A stretch of DNA of 64,000 nt from Neopestalotiopsis rosae. Lineage: Eukaryota; Ascomycota; Sordariomycetes; Amphisphaeriales; Sporocadaceae. Both the position numbers and the translations under genes were made by a program. The stretch covers positions 7,874,001 to 7,938,000 of the forward strand of contig JALGAS010000001.1 in the NCBI GenBank assembly GCA_023078685.1. The letters are read 5' to 3'. Below the pieces are notes generated by a model. It was not told where the DNA came from, did no database searches, and worked only from the letters and a program-made list of their open reading frames with translations. Below are positions 57,851 to 64,000 of the stretch, piece after piece; positions within the stretch are counted from its first letter, which is position 1; each line of letters opens with the position of its first letter.

Positions 57851-59471
57851 ATGTGTGGCCCGCAAGCAAGCAATGATGGGAAACCGGCATGAATGACTGC
57901 CGATGGTACCGTGTACATATCATAGAAGAGGCGAAGCGTCGTAGCAGATTGCGGAGCTTTGTGTACTAGAAAGGAGAGAATTGGACTCGACCTGATTTTC
58001 CTTTGTGCCATCCGCTTCATGATATTCTATGATTTTGAGAGAGTGCTTTTCTCCTGTCATCATGCCGAGCAGCGAATTTTTGGGTTCTCGCAATTTAACA
58101 CAATCACGCAATGTGGTTGATTTCCCCCAGGAACGTGCCTGACACATTGCGAGTTGTGACATCTAGTCAGCTTCAACATTTTTGACAGACATGAACGGGA
58201 ATCTTAGTTCACCAAGACAACAAGATGTAGCTCGTAATAACTCCCTCTGAGATTGCCGGTTCATGAAAGCCATCCTATTTTATAATTGTCCGTTTCGAAT
58301 ACTGGTTGCGTGTCTGCAATTCACTTCTTCTGAGAGTCAACATTGGTCTCAAGACGGGTTTCCTCAATATGTCGCGCACGTTCAAATTTGAGCATCGCCA
58401 TGTAGCCTAGGGCATCACAGTGAGCAGAGCTTGCCTGAGGCGTATTGACGATCACAGCTTCGTGCAGAATTAGGCCGGGGGTCTTCGTCTCCCTTATTAG
58501 AGCATACGACTAGCTTTTGCACTGGTATTCACTTTATGCGAACAGCTCACAAAATACCAAAACATGAAATGCAGTTACAAAGCCCAGTTTCTACAAAGCC
58601 TGGTCTGCATAAATCCCGTTGTCGCGTTGCATTTGGAAAAGACCCTAACAAGCAGCAAGGCTGAGCTGTGGACTTTATTGCTTGTTGCTCACGTTCCTGC
58701 CGCTCAAGTGCTGGTTGCTGCTCCATCCATGGCGGGACCCACCGGCGCAAACGGGTACAGGCAGTAAATAAAGTACGCTAAACTCAATTCGCCCTTACCG
58801 AAGACTCGGGATTCAGCTGCTAACCAATTCCTTCTACACAGGACAATCAACTTTGGCGTTCAGAGCAGGCAGACTGACTGCCAACCATCTGTTTTTTTCT
58901 CTCTTTGGTACCCAAACCGAATAATCACCAGAAAAAACAATCGGTCAGCAACGAGTAAGTAACAGACAGACAACACAATTTTTCCCTTTTCAACTCAAGT
59001 TTTTTGCTTGGACTGTTTGTGCTTTTTCAGCAAGTCCTACGAGTTTCAAAAGCTCCTTTGCAACTACCAGGCCCAACTTACATATTCTGAGGTACCTACC
59101 TACTGACAGCCTTTTGCGCCCAGCCAGCCCAGCACCACATCAATCGCCTACCGCACCCAACCTAGGTACTTGGACCACCGCTACTACAGTGGACTACAAG
59201 GTACCAACCCCCCAGCTGCACTTGCGGTTTACGTCCCTTCTCGCGTTCCCCACCCGCTCTCGATTCGTCTAACCCGTTCATTCGCCAGCTTCCACCACGG
59301 CTAGACACCTTGAAAGTTTGGAAGTGAACACACATCACACCTCAGCTCATCTACGCCATAAGCGACCCAGCGACCAGCGCATCTCTCCCTTTTCTTGATC
59401 CGCGCATCGCATCAACTTACCGGCTTGATTGCCCGACAACAAACCAGACTCGAAGTGCTCCTCTCAAGCGG
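57851..59471. other. Intergenic spacer and long leader of the last gene
   Basis: 1.6 kb without a supported gene. The right half is C/T-rich with several TTTTCAACTC-type stretches. It carries TACCTACCTA at 59093-59102 and CCTAGGTAC near 59161, the likely promoter of the 59472 gene. Confidence 0.5.
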
Positions 59472-62400
59472 ATGATGGCTGCTGAGGCCACCAGCGAGAA
59501 GCCGGTAGATGTCTCAGTAACTGATGCTTCGCTCGTAAGTTTGCCTTGCTTTCTACCTAATTGCCGTTCCCTCTATCCACCACACTGTTGAACACTGAAT
59601 GCTCCTCCACGATCGATCTATGCCGGCTCATCTGCGACCGCGACGCATCTCACTGCGTCGCGTTCCTCTGCCACCGACACTCCCTTGTGCAAACCAAAGC
59701 GCGGCTGCTAACGTCTCTCACCAGTCTCAAACTACTGCTACCACCGAATTCAGCGCTCAGGATGTCGAGGCTTCCAGCCCTCCCACTGTAAATGGCGGCA
59801 GCCCCGATGAGCCTGAGAGAACCAAGGCCGTCAACGATATTGTCGAAGACCTTGCCCATTCAGCCGAAGTCAGTGTGAGCGGTGGTTCGGATACTGAGGC
59901 ATCTACATCAAAGGCAAAGGACCCCAACCATGTACGGACTTCATCTACGGTCAAGAAGCCTCAGAGCTTCAAGTCCGTCTCTGTCAATAAGACGTTCCTT
60001 GGCGCAAAAAATGCAGCCAATGCCATCTCCCGATCCGAGAACTCGTCTCCATCATTAGCACCCGCTACTCCGGTCAGCGCAGTCGGTTCTTCGGCTTCGA
60101 AACTGAAGCTGGTTGCAAAGTCGGGGTCTAGCCTAGGGGGCGCCTCCAAAACTCTAACAACAAATGGCAAAGCACCAAGTGCTCCTGACGGAAGTACCGT
60201 CTGGAACAAGAACAAAGGTTTGCGACTCCTGCGAGATTGAATGATGCTTTGAGCACCCTGGCTGACCAAACAATAGCTGCTCCAGCGCCTGAACCCAAAA
60301 AGTACTCCGACGAAGAACTCAAGAAGTACGGTATTCATATGGCAGATCGTTTGCGACCCGAAGATGACCGGGGTCAATCCAATTGGGCCGACGAGGATGA
60401 GGACGAAGAGTGGGCGCCCGAAGCTATAACATGGACCGATGGGACCAGAGTCACTTTGGAGAACCAGCCGACTCCTTCAACTGCACCAGCCGTGCCTGTG
60501 CCCACAGTCGCCGCCGTACCCGTACCTGTACCAGCTGCAATCCCACCGATAGCGCCAAAGGACAAGCCGAAATCTCCAGCACCTGGTGTGACGAGTGATA
60601 GTGCTAGAGCCTCGCCCTCAGTAAAGCCTAGTCTCATAGCCTCAAGCAAGAACTTGGTGCTTAAAGGAGCACCGGAAAAGCCCAATTTGGTTGCGAAGGC
60701 ACCTGCACCGCTCACGCCGGCCAAGTCTCCCTGGGCAACACTACCGCCTGTTGACAAGGCTTCGCCCGTCATGATGGAGCTACCCAACCCTCACCAACCC
60801 CCGCCTCCAATGCGCGGCTACCCGCCTCGCGATTCTCCGTACATCCAAAATGCAAATATTACCGCCAAGGAAATTGCTGCTGATGATTTCAGCAGAGGGC
60901 CCTGGCGCGATGGACAGCCTGGCGGCAACCGGGAGCTCTTCAACTCGCAATCGGGAAGATATGAGCCAGTTCAAGATCGGAGGGGCTCGCGACACGATCC
61001 AAACTACCGGCAGCACCCCGCGCTTCTTCAACGTTCTGCTCAACAACAAGACTTCCAGGGACCGGCAGAACCCTCCGCCGCATTTCAAACTAGTAGATCG
61101 AGCGGCTACGATGCCGCACCGTACGGCCGCCGTCGAACCTCATCGAATGTCAGTGGTGGCAGTGGCATTATGCACCGTCTGGGTAAACCCCATGACATGC
61201 CCCCAGCGGAGCATATTATTCCTGCCCCCAGCCAGCCCTCACCGGCACGCTCACAACATGCCCAGCCGTGGCAGCCGCGCCCTTCTCCTGGCCAAGTCGA
61301 CGCAACTTTACACAACGCCAACGCTTCCCCGATCGATCTGCCGACTGATGTGCCTGCAACGACAGCTCCCTCTGAAGACGACATTGAGCTGCAAAAACGT
61401 CTGATGCGCGAACGAAGAGAGCTGGCCATTAAACGAAGACTAGAAGAAGAAGCCAAAGAGGAAGCAGCTCGGAAAGAGAGGATTGCCCTGAAATTGGCGG
61501 CTATGGGCCCTGCGCCAGAGCGGAAGAGTACGAAGAAGGAGGATACGAAGGAAGTCGCCTTCAAGCGCGACGGTCCTCCAGCTGGCATCTTGAGCAAGGA
61601 AGAACTAGCCGCTGCCGAGGCTGAACGTGGTGTACCACCCGGTACTGCTCATCCGGACGAAGAGGAAGCAGCCACCGCCCAGTCCGATGCGAAAAGTGGC
61701 AATTATTCCGAGATCCTGCCTTCGGATGGGTCACATGCAGAGCCTTCACGATCTGGCCCGCCGACTGGCCCTCAGTCCAACCCGTCGTGGCCCGAATCAG
61801 GGCAAAAGCCAGCTGACAGGGTCGCTTCCTGGAGCAGTGGTTCACAAAATGGCCCCAGAAATCTATGGGCTGCACCCGGAAACGATCGTTCCTTAGGAAA
61901 TGGCACATTTGATGCGGATCTAGGCCAGCAGCTTGCTGATTCCGAGCCTGCTCAACCTGCTAGCATGACATCGCGACCTACGCCTATCGGCCCACCACGC
62001 AATACCCAGCAATCGCAGCAACGTTTGGCCCCTATCGGGCCACCCAGCGGCACTCGTCCAGGTTCTCAACCTATCCACCCTGGTAGCGCACCACGCCGTA
62101 ATCCATGGGCAACAGCAGATATCGCTGCTGATGATCGCGCTCTCCGCGCTGAGAAACAGAAGCATGCCGAAGAGTACCGGAAGAACCTCGAGGCACAGGG
62201 TGTAAACATCAACGAGGCACAGCACAGCGTCAGAGATACTTGGCGCGGCGTCGACATTAACCCGGACGGGAAGCGAATCACAGGACAAGGCGTGACCGCT
62301 CAACATAACGAACGAATGGATCGTCACGCAGGACCATCATGGAATGCTCCTGCGCCTAATCTGGGTCCGGAACATGTCCGACACGAACCTCGTCAGTTCG

Positions 62401-63584
62401 GCCAGCCAGCATACCAGCAAGATTACCGGCAACAGACCGTCCTCCCCGAAGGTCCTTATGGAAGAGCCACGAATCTAGGTCCCGCGGCGCATGGTCCGTC
62501 CGGCGCCGCCCAATCTCGAGCTGGGTCACGCTTCTTCCCCCATAGTGGATCGCGTGACATTCGACAGGAGGAATCCATCATGCCTCCCAGGCCGGATTCG
62601 CCCACTCCACCGCCCCCGACGATGGACGGCCATCCCGCCTATGATGGCGATGCTGAACGTCCACATGTTTCGTTACCTCCCACTCGGCCTGTTGTGAAAC
62701 TGCCTCCAGCGGCGCAAAGACCGCCGCCGCCTGTTAAGCAAGCTCCAACACCCATCGCGCCCCCGAAACCTGCGACATTCGCTGCAGCAGCTGCTGCCGC
62801 CGCCATTGTGTCTCCTCGTCCTCCAGGAAGTACTCTGTCCGGCCGGAACGTGCATTACGGTGGCGGCATCCAGTCTGCTGGCGAGATAAAGACTCAAGAG
62901 AATTGGCAACAGAGAATTAATAGTCTCATGCGTACCCCGCACGCAAAACCAATGTCGGTCGACTCATCCAGCAAATACGCGTTCGACGGACATACAAACA
63001 CCTCTGCCACTGTATCTCTGCCTGCTCTGTCGCCTTCGGGTTCTTCAGCCAGCGACGCCAGTGATGTTACGACCAAGGAGATGGCTGAAGAATGTTTTGA
63101 TGAACAGGAAATGGGATCATTGCCACTGGTCAATCTCCCCAACGAGGCACCATCCGCACTATGGTCGAATAGAGCTGCGGAGCCCAACTGGCTTCCGCTA
63201 AACATGAAGTATCGTGTTGACGCAACTGCATCAGAGTCTGTCCGCTTTCCCTATGAACAGGTCAACCATAAAAGCGTCTATCGTATCATGATACAGGGTA
63301 TGGACGAAGCGAAAACCATTATTGCCCCTTTCAGCTCTCGAAACCGAAGCGATTCGCGACGTCAGGGTCGTGGCGGTCGTGGCACTCGAGGTGGCTCCAG
63401 AGGTGGACGAGACTCTATGGGTGATCATCAGAGTTCCTCTGCCACATTGGATCGGCCCGAGCGTTCGGAACGCTCTGAGCGGTCTGACCGTCCTTCGAGC
63501 CGTGGCGGACGTGGAAATTTCCGAGCTCGATCTGAGCATTGGACCAAGAGCTCATCTACTCTTGGCCAACCGACCCAATCCTAA
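59472..63584 (+). CDS. Large low-complexity protein with acidic WAPE motif and RGG tail
   Basis: Exons 59472-59534, 59725-60217 and 60277-63584 (introns 190 and 59 nt) give 1287 residues. Start is ATG ATG at 59472 or 59475. Most of the protein is Pro/Ser/Ala/Gln-rich and likely disordered. One short segment looks conserved: KKYSDEELKKYGIHMADRLR, followed by SNWADEDEDEEWAPEAITW, at about residues 196-250. A charged coiled-coil-like region (LQKRLMRERRELAIKRRLEE, then EAKEEAARKERIALKLAAM) lies near the middle. The C-terminus has an RGG/RG tract (RQGRGGRGTRGGSRGGRDS), a feature of RNA-binding proteins. I do not recognise a named family. A role in mRNA translation or storage is suggested by composition only. 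No catalytic motif is visible. Confidence 0.78.
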
Positions 63585-64000
63585 TCTGCTGTGGAGTCAG
63601 TCATAAGTAGGGACAGGCTCCGACTGCGATCTGTTCTTTTTTTTCATAACCCTGGGAAGGTGTCTTCTTTGAAAACGACACAACAACAACAAACATAAGG
63701 CGGTACACAAAGAAAAACGTAATTGTATAACCCTGAATGGCACTGAAGATCTCTTCTCGAGCGTCGAGGTGCACCGCCCATTCAGGACCACGGCAAGAAC
63801 CGAGTAATCTGCTCTTGGTTTATTCCCCCCATTCGTTGTCGCAACCACAGCCTGCTGTTTCGATACGACAACGTGTACAAATATTGTCTAGCGCATTTCT
63901 GGCATTTGTGTCGATGAATGACGAAGGCATAATGGTTTTGCCCCTACTTTCTGACTATATGAACCGAAACGGACTCAAAGGAACCACGAAGGAACCGTCG
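63585..64000. other. 3' flank of the last gene
   Basis: 416 bases to the window edge, containing the presumed 3' UTR. A minus-strand frame of 83 codons has no features. No gene supported. Confidence 0.5.

Overview
The window is nuclear DNA of a filamentous ascomycete (Pezizomycotina), most likely a sordariomycete. Genes are split by short GT-AG introns, mostly 36 to 95 nt, with CTAAC/CTAAT-like branch sites. It carries Zn2Cys6 regulators, a HET-domain protein, a two-domain fungal fluoride exporter and the usual single-copy housekeeping genes. Intergenic spacers are 0.2 to 3.9 kb. I saw no tRNA, rRNA, CRISPR array or recognisable transposon. All exon boundaries were placed by eye from splice signals, frame and family alignment, so they are models, not transcript-proven.

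Layout, left to right. 0-23 kb: the 3' part of a Zn2Cys6 regulator with an in-frame stop; a secreted or membrane protein; a 688-residue low-complexity protein; a large HAM1-like (BPI-fold-like) protein; the Pif1 DNA helicase; and a MAPEG membrane protein. Large gene-poor spacers separate the first four. 25-35 kb: a DUF1308 protein on the minus strand, a HET-domain protein, an Ecm33-like cell-surface protein with a transmembrane anchor, and DNA ligase IV. 35-42 kb: uracil phosphoribosyltransferase (minus), the fluoride exporter and the mRNA-decapping enhancer Edc3.

42.8-50.5 kb looks like a small metabolic or detoxification module: an aldo-keto reductase, a DHA2-type MFS transporter with an apparent frameshift in a G7 tract, an AflR-like Zn2Cys6 regulator divergent from the transporter, and a hydroxybenzoate-decarboxylase-like amidohydrolase. 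The amidohydrolase promoter carries two CGG-N5-CCG palindromes and three GGGCCC palindromes spaced exactly 13 bp. This is the best candidate for a co-regulated, possibly undescribed system, but the grouping is inference.

50.7-64 kb is housekeeping: uridine kinase Urk1 (ten exons, minus), Gid8 of the GID/CTLH ubiquitin ligase, a divergent pair of respiratory genes (complex I NDUFS4-type subunit and ATP synthase subunit f) sharing a 366-bp promoter, and a 1287-residue low-complexity protein with an RGG-rich C-terminus.

Functional links: Fur1-type UPRT and Urk1 are both pyrimidine-salvage enzymes making UMP. Pif1 and ligase IV both serve genome maintenance. NDUFS4 and the ATP synthase f subunit both serve oxidative phosphorylation.
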